Source: Burkholderia sp. IMCC1007
GTDB lineage: Bacteria > Pseudomonadota > Gammaproteobacteria > Burkholderiales > Burkholderiaceae
DNA length: 64,000 nucleotides
Direction of reading: 5' to 3'
NCBI RefSeq assembly: GCF_027257875.1
Contig: NZ_JAPVQY010000001.1
Span: forward strand, 248,001 to 312,000
The first letter of the stretch is position 1, and every line of letters starts with the position of its first letter. This document shows positions 35,336 to 43,935 of the stretch, one piece after another. A program made the position numbers and the translations under genes. The notes under the pieces are model-generated. The model did no database searches. It was not told the origin of the DNA and saw only the letters and a program-made list of their open reading frames with translations.

Positions 35336-36162
35336 CCGCGCAAGAATTCGAGCAGATCGGCGTTGATCGTGTCGGCGTTAGAGGTCGGCATGCCGTGCGG
35401 GAAGCCCTTATAGGTCTTCAGCGTGCTGTTCCTTGCAAGCTTCGCCGAGAGCAGGCCGGAATCAGCATAGGGGACGATCTGATCGTCATCGCCGTGCATG
35501 ACGAGAACTGGAATCGTAGTGCTTTTCAGGTCTTCGGTGAAATCCGTCTGCGAGAAGGCCACGATGCCGTCGTAGTGCGCCTTGGCACTGCCCATCATGC
35601 CCTGGCGCCACCAGTTCCAGATGACGCCTTGCGACGGCTTCGCGCCGGCGCGGTTGTAGCCGTAGAAGGGGCCTGCCGGCACGTCGTAGTAAAACTGCGC
35701 GCGATTCGCCGCGAGCTGGGCCTGCAGGTTGTCGAACACGTCCTTCGGCAAACCACCTGGATTGCTTGCGGTCTTGACCATCAGCGGCGGAACGGCGCTG
35801 ATCAGCACGGCCTTGGAGACGCGATCTTCGCCGTGGCGGGCGACGTAGTGGATGACTTCACCGCCACCCGTGGAGTGACCGACATGAACGGCACCCTGCA
35901 CGCCGAGGTGGTTGACCACGGCCGCGACGTCATCGGCATAGTGATCCATGTCATGACCGTCCCACACCTGGCTGGATCGTCCGTGCCCCCGGCGGTCATG
36001 CGCGATGACCCGGTAGCCGTGCGACAAGAAAAAGAGCATCTGGGCATCCCAGTCGTCAGCGCTGAGCGGCCAACCGTGATGGAAGAAGATTACCTGCGCA
36101 TCGCGCGGGCCCCAGTCCTTGTAGAAGATCTGAACGCCATCCTTCGTCGTGACGTATGCCAT
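35332..36162 (-). CDS. Alpha/beta hydrolase, non-haem chloroperoxidase type
   Basis: A 276-residue hydrolase. MAYVTTKDGVQIFYKDWGPRDAQVIFFHHGWPLSADDWDAQMLFF, then GYRVIAHDRRGHGRSSQ and the nucleophile elbow GHSTGGGEV (Ser near 95) are typical of cofactor-free haloperoxidases/perhydrolases. The acid is in HGDDDQIVPY and the His in GFPHGMPT. GGAG lies just before the ATG. A MerR-type promoter 280 bp upstream (36445-36475) reads toward it across a long leader. In vivo it is more likely an esterase or lactonase than a halogenase. Confidence 0.92.
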   Translation of the reverse strand: MAYVTTKDGVQIFYKDWGPRDAQVIFFHHGWPLSADDWDAQMLFFLSHGYRVIAHDRRGHGRSSQVWDGHDMDHYADDVAAVVNHLGVQGAVHVGHSTGGGEVIHYVARHGEDRVSKAVLISAVPPLMVKTASNPGGLPKDVFDNLQAQLAANRAQFYYDVPAGPFYGYNRAGAKPSQGVIWNWWRQGMMGSAKAHYDGIVAFSQTDFTEDLKSTTIPVLVMHGDDDQIVPYADSGLLSAKLARNSTLKTYKGFPHGMPTSNADTINADLLEFLRG

Positions 36163-36444
36163 GATCCGTACTCCTTTTCAATATGCAGATTGAGAATCAG
36201 TTGCGTGTTTGACAATTTTTGTTGCTTGCTGGAAGGCGACTCCTTTTATGATGGTGATCTACGAGGCGGCAGCGTGATCACGGGGCTGGTCACGCTACCG
36301 GAAGTGCGCAGGCCGGCGCCACCATTCGCTCAGGCCTGGTCGGAACAATGCGCTCCTTTCGTTGAGACAGTTTCAAATGATCCGCGGCCGTGGTGCGGTT
36401 GCTCGCCGAAGCATCCGCTGTGTTGCTCCCGCAGTCATGGGGCA

Positions 36445-36475
36445 ACTTTAGGATTAAAGTGAACGTTAATGTCAA
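36445..36475 (-). promoter_or_regulatory. MerR-type promoter reading toward the chloroperoxidase gene
   Basis: TTGACA (36475-36470), a 19-bp spacer and TAAAGT (36450-36445) on the minus strand. The spacer holds the dyad ATTAA-N8-TTAAT. It lies directly upstream of the first merR gene but points away from it. The remaining gap to 36163 is an untranslated leader of about 270 nt with no recognised gene. Confidence 0.7.
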
Positions 36476-36494
36476 TAGCTTTTTGGGGTGTAGA

Positions 36495-36944
36495 GTGAAA
36501 ATCGGAGAGTTGGCGAAGCGCACCGGTCTGACGGCTTCACGCATCCGTTTTTACGAGGCCGCCGGCTTGATAAGGGTGGTGGAACGTAAGGCGAACGGCT
36601 ATCGGGAGTATCCGCCGGAGGCGGAAGTGATCCTGGCGATGATCGCTATCGCGCAGCAGGCTGGGTTCACGCTCGAGCAGATTCGGCAGTTGTTGCCGGT
36701 TGGCCCGGGCGCTTGGGATCATGGTGCGTTGCTGGACGCACTCAAGCGGAAGGTGGTTGAGATCGATAGTGTTCGGAAGCGTCTCGACCAGACTCAGGCG
36801 CAATTGCTTGTGGTGATCGAGGCTATCGAGAACAGGCCGGATGAAATCGAATGCGCCGACAATAAGAAGCGCGTGCTCGACCGTCTCCGTGAAGCAGGTA
36901 TTACGCCAGACTTCAGCAAGCTGGGCGACGCCGGCGTCGGCTGA
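36495..36944 (+). CDS. MerR-family regulator 1
   Basis: A 149-residue regulator starting at GTG 36495 with MKIGELAKRTGLTASRIRFYEAAGLIRVVERKANGYREYPPEAEVIL, a complete MerR winged HTH, followed by a dimerising coiled coil (LLDALKRKVVEIDSVRKRLDQTQAQLLVVIEAI). The C-terminus has a single Cys (ECADNKK), so there is no obvious metal site; it probably senses an organic ligand. It begins 20 bp past a 19-bp-spacer promoter on the opposite strand and is paralogous to the regulator at 37278. Confidence 0.9.
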   Translation: MKIGELAKRTGLTASRIRFYEAAGLIRVVERKANGYREYPPEAEVILAMIAIAQQAGFTLEQIRQLLPVGPGAWDHGALLDALKRKVVEIDSVRKRLDQTQAQLLVVIEAIENRPDEIECADNKKRVLDRLREAGITPDFSKLGDAGVG

Positions 36945-37003
36945 TCCCCGCGGCGAGCGACTTTCTCGATGAAGGAGAGTCGATCGGGCTATCTGTTGCC
37001 GGT

Positions 37004-37035
37004 CCTTGCGTGGCGTGACAAAAGGCCACGCAAGG
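37004..37035. terminator. Strong hairpin after merR 1
   Basis: CCTTGCGTGGC (37004-37014) pairs perfectly with 37025-37035 around a 10-nt loop, and GCCGGT/ACCGGC can extend the stem across a 4-nt bulge. It lies 60 bp past the merR stop and suits a terminator, without a T-tract. Confidence 0.5.
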
Positions 37036-37121
37036 TGCAACCGGCCTTCCGGTCTGGTCCCGAATTTTCATCGCCTCGCGGCGGCCAAGAATACCAATCG
37101 TGCCGATTCGTCGTTGAACGC

Positions 37122-37152
37122 TTGACCTTAAAGTCATATTCAATCTTAGAGT
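37122..37152 (+). promoter_or_regulatory. MerR-type promoter of merR 2
   Basis: TTGACC (37122-37127), a 19-bp spacer and TAGAGT (37147-37152), about 125 bp before the second merR start, so merR 2 is probably activated by itself or by merR 1. Confidence 0.7.
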
Positions 37153-37277
37153 GATTGCTACCGGCTGTTAATCCGTATGCCTCCCGCGGCAAACATCGTG
37201 CTTCGCATGGACGTGGTCGGAGACCCACAACGGGTCCTCAACATGCCAACCCGGCTAGACACTTTCGTACCGAGATC

Positions 37278-37751
37278 ATGAAGATAGGAGATCTGGCGGA
37301 ACGCACAGGGCTGACGCCGTCGCGCATCCGCTTTTATGAGCGTATTGGTCTGTTGACCGCAGTCGAGCGCCAGCCGAACGGCTACCGGATCTATTCGACC
37401 GACGCGGTGCTGGTGCTCGGGCTGGTGGCGACCGCGCAAAAAGCCGGCTTCAGCTTGGACGAGATCCGCATGTTGCTGCCGCCCGATCTCATGCAGTGGC
37501 AACGTGGCGCGCTACTCGAAGCGCTTCACCACAAGGTGCGGGACATCGAGGCCATGGAATTGCGTCTGGCCCAGAACAAGCAGCATCTCGTGTCGTTGAT
37601 GGCCGAAATTGAATCCAAGCCGGACGACGTGGATTGCGCGGCCAACGCGACACGCCTGTTGTCGAAGATGCAGCTGGGGAAGCTGGACAGCACGGTTGCA
37701 AAGAAGGGCGCGGCCAAGCTCAAGCGACGCCGGTCGATCAGGAACAGCTAG
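37278..37751 (+). CDS. MerR-family regulator 2
   Basis: A 157-residue regulator, MKIGDLAERTGLTPSRIRFYERIGLLTAVERQPNGYRIYSTDAVLVL, with the same plan and length as merR 1, plus a basic tail KKGAAKLKRRRSIRNS. The coiled-coil region is LLEALHHKVRDIEAMELRLAQNKQHLVSLMAEI. The TAG stop forms CTAG, shared with the stop of a leftward remnant frame on the other strand. The pair of paralogues may bind the four 19-bp-spacer promoters nearby. Confidence 0.9.
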   Translation: MKIGDLAERTGLTPSRIRFYERIGLLTAVERQPNGYRIYSTDAVLVLGLVATAQKAGFSLDEIRMLLPPDLMQWQRGALLEALHHKVRDIEAMELRLAQNKQHLVSLMAEIESKPDDVDCAANATRLLSKMQLGKLDSTVAKKGAAKLKRRRSIRNS

Positions 37752-37900
37752 GCGAGGAGGGTGAGACGGCAGCCGGCGACGAGCAGCGCGCCGCTTGCGA
37801 GTTTCTCCAATCGCCCTCGATCCATCCCGTGAAAGCCCGAACGCGCGCCGACCCATTGCGCCGATGGGCCATGACGACCCATGCGGCGAGCGGCTCGGGA
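37748..37900 (-). pseudogene. Possible 3' remnant of a LysE/RhtB-type exporter
   Basis: The minus-strand end reads DRGRLEKLASGALLVAGCRLTLLA then TAG, resembling the last helix of LysE-family exporters (R-x-x-G-ALLVGxGxRLAL). Just upstream, in another frame, AAWVVMAHRRNGSARVRAFTGWI also looks LysE-like, implying a frameshift. No body or start is present. Tentative. Confidence 0.3.
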
Positions 37901-38408
37901 CGCAAGTCCGGCCGGACCTCTACGAGCGCGCCGCTTTGAATGTGATTGCGCTAGCGCTGAGTATCCCGTCTGGCTGAACGTGATGCGCGCCAGCGCCAAC
38001 CGCTTGGTGAAGCATCGCCTGGCACCCTCGCTCCGCGCTTACCCCTATTGACTGCCGGCAAAGGCCAATCGGGTGACCGAAATCACTCGTTTGAAGCCGG
38101 AATTGCGCTGCTCACCGGAAATGTTGAGCATTTAAGTCATTGTTATAGAAAAGATAGTTTCACAATTTCACTCGCATTAATCGCATAGCGATCATTTGAA
38201 TTTCAATGCAATTTCGTTGCACCTATGCTTCTCTCTCACGGTTGCACCACATCCTCTAACCCTGAATAGCAACGGCCACTGACGCGCATTCCGCGAGGTC
38301 AAGGGCAGCCCCGTGCTTGAAGCGGCGACGCCGAGCAAGGGCCGGCGATCGGAGCGGCGGTCGACGTGCGCCCGCGCCGCCCGGCCCGCTGCGTGTGCCG
38401 CACGGGAC
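37901..38408. other. Gene-free, partly AT-rich stretch
   Basis: No supported gene. From about 38130 to 38240 the sequence is far more AT-rich than its surroundings and contains two small dyads, ATCGC-ATA-GCGAT (38180-38192) and TGCAA-TTTCG-TTGCA (38207-38221). It lies past the 3' end of the leftward porin gene, so a regulatory role for a local gene is not evident. Confidence 0.4.
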
Positions 38409-39494
38409 CTAGAACAAATGCCGAATCCCGACGGCGGTGCCGAACGTCGATCCCGACACGCCGTAGAGCGCGCCGTTGGTTGAGAGGCCCGTGTTCATCT
38501 TGCCGTGGTTGTTGACGAACCCGAACTGGCCGTAAATCAGCGTCGCTTTCGACAGGTTGTAGGTCACGCCGGTTGCGGCCAGAATCGAATGGTTCGCGGT
38601 ATCGTTCCCGTCGCTCGTGTACCACGCGCCAGCGTCGGCGTGGATCGTCGGCGTGAATCGGTAGCTCAGGCCGCCGCCGTAGACGCGATTGTCGAACGCG
38701 CCCGCAACCTTGTAATTGACGAACACCGCATTCACGGTCAGGTCGTTGAATTCGTAACGGGCACCGATCGTGCGGCCCGAGAATGCGACCGTGCTCGGCA
38801 CCGGCGTAGTCGCCGCCGTGCCGCCGGCGTTGCCGCTATACATCGCGGCGCTGACGAGGAGTGGGCCGTGCGTGTAGTTCAGGCTCGCCGAGTACTGACG
38901 GCCCGCCTGGAAATTGCTGGCGACACCGCCGAACGCCAGCATCGCATTGCCCTGAAAGCCCGCAATCGTGGGGCTCGCATACGAAATGGCATTCGCGTTG
39001 AAGATGCCGGTCACGAACACGTTATTCACGTAGATCGGCACCTGGCTGCCGAAGAACGACACGGAGCGCGGGTCGGTCGCGATCAGCGAGAGCACGAACG
39101 GGGAAAACTGCAAGCCGGCCTTGACGGTACCCACGCCGCTCTCGATACCGACCCACGCATGGCGGCCGAAGACGTTTCCGTTCGAATCGGTGAAGCCGCC
39201 TTTCGCCAGATCGATGCCACTCTCCAGCGTGAAGATCGCCTTCATGCCGCCGCCGAGATCCTCACTGCCTTTCAGGCCGAACAGCGATGGCGTCATTCCG
39301 CCGCTGATCAGCGAAAACTGATGGCCGGCGTTTCGTCCGGTTGCCGGGTCGACCGTCTTGCTCGTGTACAGGATTCCGCTGTCGACGATGCCGTAAAGCG
39401 TCACGGTGCTTTGCGCGTCGGCGTGCGGTGCCGCGCCGCCGAGGAGGGCTGCTGCCAGCGCGATTGACCGATTGCCCGAACGGAATGACGTCAT
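38409..39494 (-). CDS. Gram-negative general porin
   Basis: A 361-residue outer-membrane barrel. Start MTSFRSGNRSIALAAALLGGAAPHADA (ATG 39494, GGAG 8 nt upstream) gives a normal signal peptide, then QSTVTLYGIVDSGILYTSK. PSLFGLKGSEDLGGGMKAIFTLESGIDL, FGRHAWVGIESGVGTVKAGLQFSPF and the final Phe of VGIRHLF are diagnostic. A LacI-like operator lies upstream (39541-39550) and the next gene right (39825) begins a catabolic operon, so this porin may admit that substrate. Confidence 0.92.
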   Translation of the reverse strand: MTSFRSGNRSIALAAALLGGAAPHADAQSTVTLYGIVDSGILYTSKTVDPATGRNAGHQFSLISGGMTPSLFGLKGSEDLGGGMKAIFTLESGIDLAKGGFTDSNGNVFGRHAWVGIESGVGTVKAGLQFSPFVLSLIATDPRSVSFFGSQVPIYVNNVFVTGIFNANAISYASPTIAGFQGNAMLAFGGVASNFQAGRQYSASLNYTHGPLLVSAAMYSGNAGGTAATTPVPSTVAFSGRTIGARYEFNDLTVNAVFVNYKVAGAFDNRVYGGGLSYRFTPTIHADAGAWYTSDGNDTANHSILAATGVTYNLSKATLIYGQFGFVNNHGKMNTGLSTNGALYGVSGSTFGTAVGIRHLF

Positions 39495-39824
39495 TGATTG
39501 TCTCCAAGGTAATTTCAACTTCTACTATTTGGTATTTTTTGAAACGTTTCGAAAAAATGAATTAGGAAATTCGTAAGTTCACGATTCCCGCTTCATTCCG
39601 AGCGATGGTAGATCACGGCATCGCGAAGCTGAAATACGGTACTAGTACTAGATATGTGTGAAATCGATCGACGGCTATGAAAACAATTCATTTGCCTCGA
39701 TTTTTCTGCCTGTCTACGCTTTAAACCATTAAAAAATCGACGAACCTCGGCGGTCTGCACAGAAGTCTTTCCTGCATGCAGTCGACCGGGGAATTCAAGC
39801 GGTTGATTTGACAGGAGACGAAGC
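39495..39824. other. Divergent regulatory region between the porin and the cyclase-family gene
   Basis: 330 bp, AT-rich in places, no gene. Besides the palindrome at 39541-39550 it contains CTAGTACTAG, a 10-bp palindrome near 39645, of unknown meaning. Confidence 0.45.
39541..39550. promoter_or_regulatory. LacI-type operator GAAACGTTTC
   Basis: A perfect palindrome with central CG, flanked by runs of T and A, 47 bp before the porin start. The TGAAACG/CGTTTC core is the form recognised by LacI/GalR repressors. No LacI-family gene occurs in the window. Confidence 0.5.
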
Positions 39825-40787
39825 ATGGAGTCGAAGAACGTTCCGGAGGTGGCTGAACTGTTGCGCGATGCGCCGAAGAACTGGGGCAAGTGGGGGCCCG
39901 ACGACGAAGTCGGTTCCCTCAACTACCTGACCGAGGCGGAGGTGCTGCGCGGCGTTGCGGCCGTGCGTTCCGGCAAGACCTTCACGCTGCAGGTCCAGAT
40001 GGGCAACCCGAAGGGCGACCCGGTCTGGCCGGGCCGCTCCCAGGCATGCCGCATGAACGTGATGGACAAGGGCCACTACATGTGCGGCAAGGGGCCGCTG
40101 TTCCCCGGGCTCGCCGAATATGCGGACGACATGATGATCATGTATCTGCAGGGTTCCACGCAGTACGACGCGCTGGGGCACGTCTGGTATGGCGACCAGA
40201 TCTGGAATGGCTACGACGCGAAATCGACGATCGGCGGCCTCGCGAAGGCGAGCGTATTGCCGATCGCGGAGCGCGGTGTCGTCGGGCGCGGCGTGCTGAT
40301 CGACGTCGCCCGGCACCGCGGCAAGGCCGTGCTCGATCCGGGCGAGACCTTCACGCATCGCGATCTGCTCGAGGCCGCCGACGCGCAGCGCGTTTCAATT
40401 GAAAAGCGCGACATCCTCGTGATCCGCACCGGCTGGATCGGCTCGTTCTATGAGCGAGACAAGAACGAGTTCTACAAGAATTTCATCGAGCCCGGCCTGA
40501 CCTACAGCCCGGAGCTCGTCCAATGGTTCCAGCAGATGGAGATCCCGAACCTCGTCACGGATACGATTGCGAACGAAGTGACGATCGATCCGGAGTCGGG
40601 CGTCGCGTTGCCGCTGCATAACGCGCTGATGCGCAACCTGGGCGTCACGCTGACCGAGATCGCACAACTCGATCCGCTCGCTGCCGACTGCGCGGACGAC
40701 GGGCAATGGTCGTTCCTCTACACGGCGGCGCCGCTCAAGGTCGTCAGCGGTAGCGGTGCGCCGGTCAACCCGGTGGTCATCAAGTAG
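39825..40787 (+). CDS. Cyclase-family (kynurenine formamidase-like) metal hydrolase
   Basis: A 320-residue protein of the PF04199 cyclase family, which hydrolyses amides or lactones with a metal. N-terminus VAELLRDAPKNWGKWGPDDEVGSLNYLTEAEVLRGV is the standard opening of the long form. The metal-site region here is QGSTQYDALGHVWYGDQIWNGY (the family HxGTHxDxxxH is represented by STQYDALGH), and GRGVLIDVARHRG follows. GGAGA is 7 nt before the ATG. An acyl-CoA ligase gene follows at 40898; together they suggest ring opening followed by CoA activation of an organic acid. Confidence 0.88.
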   Translation: MESKNVPEVAELLRDAPKNWGKWGPDDEVGSLNYLTEAEVLRGVAAVRSGKTFTLQVQMGNPKGDPVWPGRSQACRMNVMDKGHYMCGKGPLFPGLAEYADDMMIMYLQGSTQYDALGHVWYGDQIWNGYDAKSTIGGLAKASVLPIAERGVVGRGVLIDVARHRGKAVLDPGETFTHRDLLEAADAQRVSIEKRDILVIRTGWIGSFYERDKNEFYKNFIEPGLTYSPELVQWFQQMEIPNLVTDTIANEVTIDPESGVALPLHNALMRNLGVTLTEIAQLDPLAADCADDGQWSFLYTAAPLKVVSGSGAPVNPVVIK

Positions 40788-40809
40788 GCCGCTTCAACTC
40801 CGGTCCGAC

Positions 40810-40839
40810 CGCGCCCGGCGCTGCCAAGCACCGGGCGCG
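40810..40839. terminator. Hairpin between the cyclase and acyl-CoA ligase genes
   Basis: CGCGCCCGG (40810-40818) pairs with CCGGGCGCG (40831-40839) around a 12-nt loop, 23 bp past the cyclase stop. It may attenuate read-through to the ligase or protect the upstream message. Confidence 0.4.
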
Positions 40840-40897
40840 CAGTGCAATTTCGGTGGCGCACGCACGTGATGCCGCGCCGCCCACTCCTGGAGTGTCC

Positions 40898-42577
40898 ATG
40901 ACGCCCTATGACAACAAGCCCTGGCTCGCGAACTATGCGGCCGACCATCCTGCGACGATCTCGCCGATATATACCGACGCACTCGGCATGTTCCGAGCGG
41001 CGGTCACGCGGGCGCCCGAGCGTGCCGCGATACTGTATTTCGACGGCGTGCTGACCTACGCCGAACTCGATGCGCAATCGGACGCGCTTGCAAGCGCGTG
41101 GCGCGAGCGCGGCTGCGTAGCCGGCGACCGCGTTGCGCTGTACCTGCAGAACGTGCCGCAGTTCGTGATCGCGCTGGTGGCCGCGTGGAAGCTCGGAATG
41201 ATCGCGGTGTCGATCAATCCGATGAACCGCGCGCGCGAGCTGCGCGTGTTGCTCGCGGATTCGGGCGCGCGAATGCTGATCTGTCACGAATCGCTGTACG
41301 TGGACGTCGTACACCCGTTTCTCGCGGAGGAAGCCCAAGCCGCCGCGCGCGGCGAGCCGGCGGTGCAGCCGGCCGTGATGACCACGAGCGAACTCGAATA
41401 CCAGAGCCGGCACGATGCACGGCTCTTTGCCGGTACGCGACGGCAGCCGGTGCAAGGCGTGGAGGATCTGTCGACGACGATTGCCGCTTATCGCGGCCAT
41501 CGGCCGCCGTCCGTCACGCTCGAGCCAGCGGATGTCGCGATGCTCGTGTACACGTCGGGCACCACCGGCGTGCCGAAGGGCGCGATGAACACGCACGGCA
41601 ACCTCGCGTTCAACGCGCAGGTGTACCGCGACTGGATCGAGCTGCGCGAGGGCGGTCCGATCCTCGGCGTCGCGCCGCTGTTTCACATTACCGGGCTGGT
41701 CGGACATATCGGTGCGGCATTGATCTGCGCGGCGCCGTTGATTCTTGCGTGCCGTTTCGAGCCGGGCGTGATCCTCGATGCGATTCGCGAGAATCGTGCG
41801 GAATTCACGATCGGGTCGATCACGGCTTTCATCGCGCTGATGAATCATCCGCATGCGACGCGCGAGCATCTGGTGTCGATGCGACGCATCTACTCCGGCG
41901 GTGCGCCGATTCCGCCTAGCGTCATCGATGCGTTCCGCGAACGCTTCGGCCACACCATTCACAACGGCTACGGCCTGACCGAGACGAGCTCGCCGACGCA
42001 CTGCGTGCCGCTCGATCGCGACGCGCCTGTCGATCCGTCAACCGGCACGCTCGCCGTCGGCGTGCCGGTGTTCAACGTGGAGTCGTATATCGGCGACGAA
42101 ACCGGCCACCCGCTGCCGCCGGGCGAGATCGGCGAGATCATCTCGCGCGGACCGATGGTCGTGCCGGGTTACTGGAACAAACCGGCCGAGAGTGCGCGAG
42201 CGATTGTCGACGGCTACTTCCGGACCGGCGACGTCGGCTTCATGGACGAGCAAGGCTGGTTCTATCTCGTCGATCGCAAGAAAGACATGATCAACGCGGG
42301 CGGCTACAAGGTGTGGCCGCGTGAAGTCGAGGACGTCCTGTATTCGCATCCGGCGGTGCGCGAGGCCGCTGTCGTCGGCGTAGCGGATAGTTACCGGGGA
42401 GAAACGGTCAAGGCGGTTGTGAGCCTGAAACCGCATGCCGACATCTCGCCCGACGCGTTGATCGCCTACTGCAAGGAGCGGATGGCAGCGTACAAGTATC
42501 CTCGTATCGTCGAGATCATCGACGAATTGCCGAAAACCATGACGGGGAAGATCTTGAGGCGCGAGCTGCGCGGATAA
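40898..42577 (+). CDS. AMP-forming acyl-CoA ligase
   Basis: A 559-residue ANL-superfamily enzyme. P-loop YTSGTTGVPKG (near 217-227), motif NGYGLTETSSPTH (near 356), GYFRTGDVGFMDEQGWFYLVDRKKDMI (near 437-465) and the C-terminal catalytic Lys in PKTMTGKILRREL (near 550) are all intact. It activates a carboxylic acid to its CoA thioester via an acyl-adenylate. TGGAG precedes the ATG by 5 nt. It lies in a probable operon with the cyclase-family gene. Substrate unknown; the pair could process a medium-chain or aromatic acid. Confidence 0.92.
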   Translation: MTPYDNKPWLANYAADHPATISPIYTDALGMFRAAVTRAPERAAILYFDGVLTYAELDAQSDALASAWRERGCVAGDRVALYLQNVPQFVIALVAAWKLGMIAVSINPMNRARELRVLLADSGARMLICHESLYVDVVHPFLAEEAQAAARGEPAVQPAVMTTSELEYQSRHDARLFAGTRRQPVQGVEDLSTTIAAYRGHRPPSVTLEPADVAMLVYTSGTTGVPKGAMNTHGNLAFNAQVYRDWIELREGGPILGVAPLFHITGLVGHIGAALICAAPLILACRFEPGVILDAIRENRAEFTIGSITAFIALMNHPHATREHLVSMRRIYSGGAPIPPSVIDAFRERFGHTIHNGYGLTETSSPTHCVPLDRDAPVDPSTGTLAVGVPVFNVESYIGDETGHPLPPGEIGEIISRGPMVVPGYWNKPAESARAIVDGYFRTGDVGFMDEQGWFYLVDRKKDMINAGGYKVWPREVEDVLYSHPAVREAAVVGVADSYRGETVKAVVSLKPHADISPDALIAYCKERMAAYKYPRIVEIIDELPKTMTGKILRRELRG

Positions 42578-42617
42578 GCGGGCGGGCATCGACCGACGCG
42601 GGCGGCGGCGCATCGCG

Positions 42618-43544
42618 TCACGTATCACTCGCCAGGCCCGCGTCACCGGAGTTAAATACTTCGCCCACTTGCCGCCGCAGCCACTGATTCGCGGGATCGG
42701 CATCGGAATTCGCGTGCCAGTAGAGATAGGTATCGATCGATACGTCGAATGGGCACTCGAGCATCTGATTGCCGCACATCTGGTTGAGCAGCCGCGCGTA
42801 TCGCTCCGGCATGGTCAGCAGCAGATCGGTCTGATTGACGACACGGCACGCGGCGAAGTACCGAACGCAGCGCAGGCGGACTCGCCGCTCGGCGCCCAGC
42901 TTGATGAGTGCGGCATCTTCGGCGCCGCCGCCGCGTTGCCGGCTCGTCACGAGCACGTGCTCTTCGGCGAGGTAGTCGGCGAGCTCGAGGCGTTGGCTGA
43001 CGCGCGGATGATCGCGTCGACACAGTACGACGTAACGGTCGGTCGAGAGACGCGTACTCCTAACGGATTGCGGATGCGGCAGAAGCACGTCGATCACGGC
43101 ATCGAGCGCGCCGGTGAGAAGATCCGCTTCTATCGCGCGCCGATCGTGTTGCACCGCGGCGACGTCGATCGACGGCGCATGCTTCGCGATGTATTGCGCG
43201 ATCGGCGGCAATACCACCGGTTCGTGCGCATTGAGAATGCCGATCGTGAAGCGTCTGACCGTCGTCGCGACATCGAACCGGCTGGCTTCATGCAGCGTGC
43301 TTTCGAGCGTATGCAGACCATTGCGCACGCGCGCAATGATCGCTCTCGTCAATGGGGTGGGCGTCATTGCGTTGCCGTGACGCTCGAACAGCGGGTCGCC
43401 GAGCAGTTCGCGCAGCCGGTTCAGCGCATGACTGACCGCCGATTGACTGAGATTGAGCTGCTGCGCCGCGCGCGTGATGCTCTGCTGGGCGTAGATGCGT
43501 TCGAGCACCACGAGCAGATTCAGGTCGGTCCGGAAAATGTTCAT
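42618..43544 (-). CDS. LysR-family regulator, NodD/PcpR-like branch
   Basis: A 308-residue regulator. N-terminus MNIFRTDLNLLVVLERIYAQQSITRAAQQLNLSQSAVSHALNRLRELLGDPLFERHGNAMTPTPLT is typical of the NodD/LinR-like branch that responds to aromatic or chlorinated compounds. The effector domain (FTIGILNAHEPVVLPPIAQYIAKHAPSIDVAAV) is complete. It converges on the acyl-CoA ligase gene and is divergent from the DUF485/symporter operon at 43936. Confidence 0.9.
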   Translation of the reverse strand: MNIFRTDLNLLVVLERIYAQQSITRAAQQLNLSQSAVSHALNRLRELLGDPLFERHGNAMTPTPLTRAIIARVRNGLHTLESTLHEASRFDVATTVRRFTIGILNAHEPVVLPPIAQYIAKHAPSIDVAAVQHDRRAIEADLLTGALDAVIDVLLPHPQSVRSTRLSTDRYVVLCRRDHPRVSQRLELADYLAEEHVLVTSRQRGGGAEDAALIKLGAERRVRLRCVRYFAACRVVNQTDLLLTMPERYARLLNQMCGNQMLECPFDVSIDTYLYWHANSDADPANQWLRRQVGEVFNSGDAGLASDT

Positions 43545-43618
43545 GACATTGGGGGAGTAAAGGAGGCGGGCACAGCGCGGCGGCGATTCGTCAGAAATAC
43601 CGTGCGAACACGCGTTCT

Positions 43619-43642
43619 TGCCACCCCCCGCACGGGGGGCGG
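43619..43642. promoter_or_regulatory. G/C-rich inverted repeat, site a
   Basis: CCCCCC-GCAC-GGGGGG at 43624-43639 in the LysR/DUF485 divergent region. It is a looser member of the repeat family described under the findings. The region 43545-43935 has no other supported feature. Confidence 0.45.
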
Positions 43643-43750
43643 GACGCGTCGCGCCGCTGCCGCTGAAATTCCATACGCGCGCCAGCCCCGAATTTCGGTC
43701 GTCGCCGGGACCAGTCGGTGTTTCCCCGGAGAACGCGCGACCGCGCCAAT

Positions 43751-43773
43751 GCCCCCCACCTGAGGGGGCTGCT
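43751..43773. promoter_or_regulatory. G/C-rich inverted repeat, site b
   Basis: On the minus strand AGCAGCCCCC-N6-GGGGGG, close to the GGCAGCCCCC-N5-GGGGAGG sites at 58.8 kb. It lies 163 bp before the DUF485 gene. Confidence 0.5.
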
Positions 43774-43935
43774 ATTCGCCCATGGCGGCAATAAGCTCAG
43801 TTGTCCAAGCGATCGCGCAGCGACGTTCAGCCGGGAAAAGAAGCGAACGCGATTCTATGGATAACGAATCTATTGACGGGATGACGGATGCGTACGGTAT
43901 TCCTGATTCTCCAAAATTGGCGATGGAGGAGGCAT

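Larger units (their letters stand above)
36945..37277. other. Spacer between the two merR genes
   Basis: 333 bp with no gene. It holds the hairpin at 37004-37035 and the MerR-type promoter at 37122-37152. Confidence 0.5.

Noticed and set aside
37004..37035. A riboswitch between the merR genes
   Set aside because: The element is a simple long hairpin after a stop codon with no conserved aptamer features seen; terminator is simpler.
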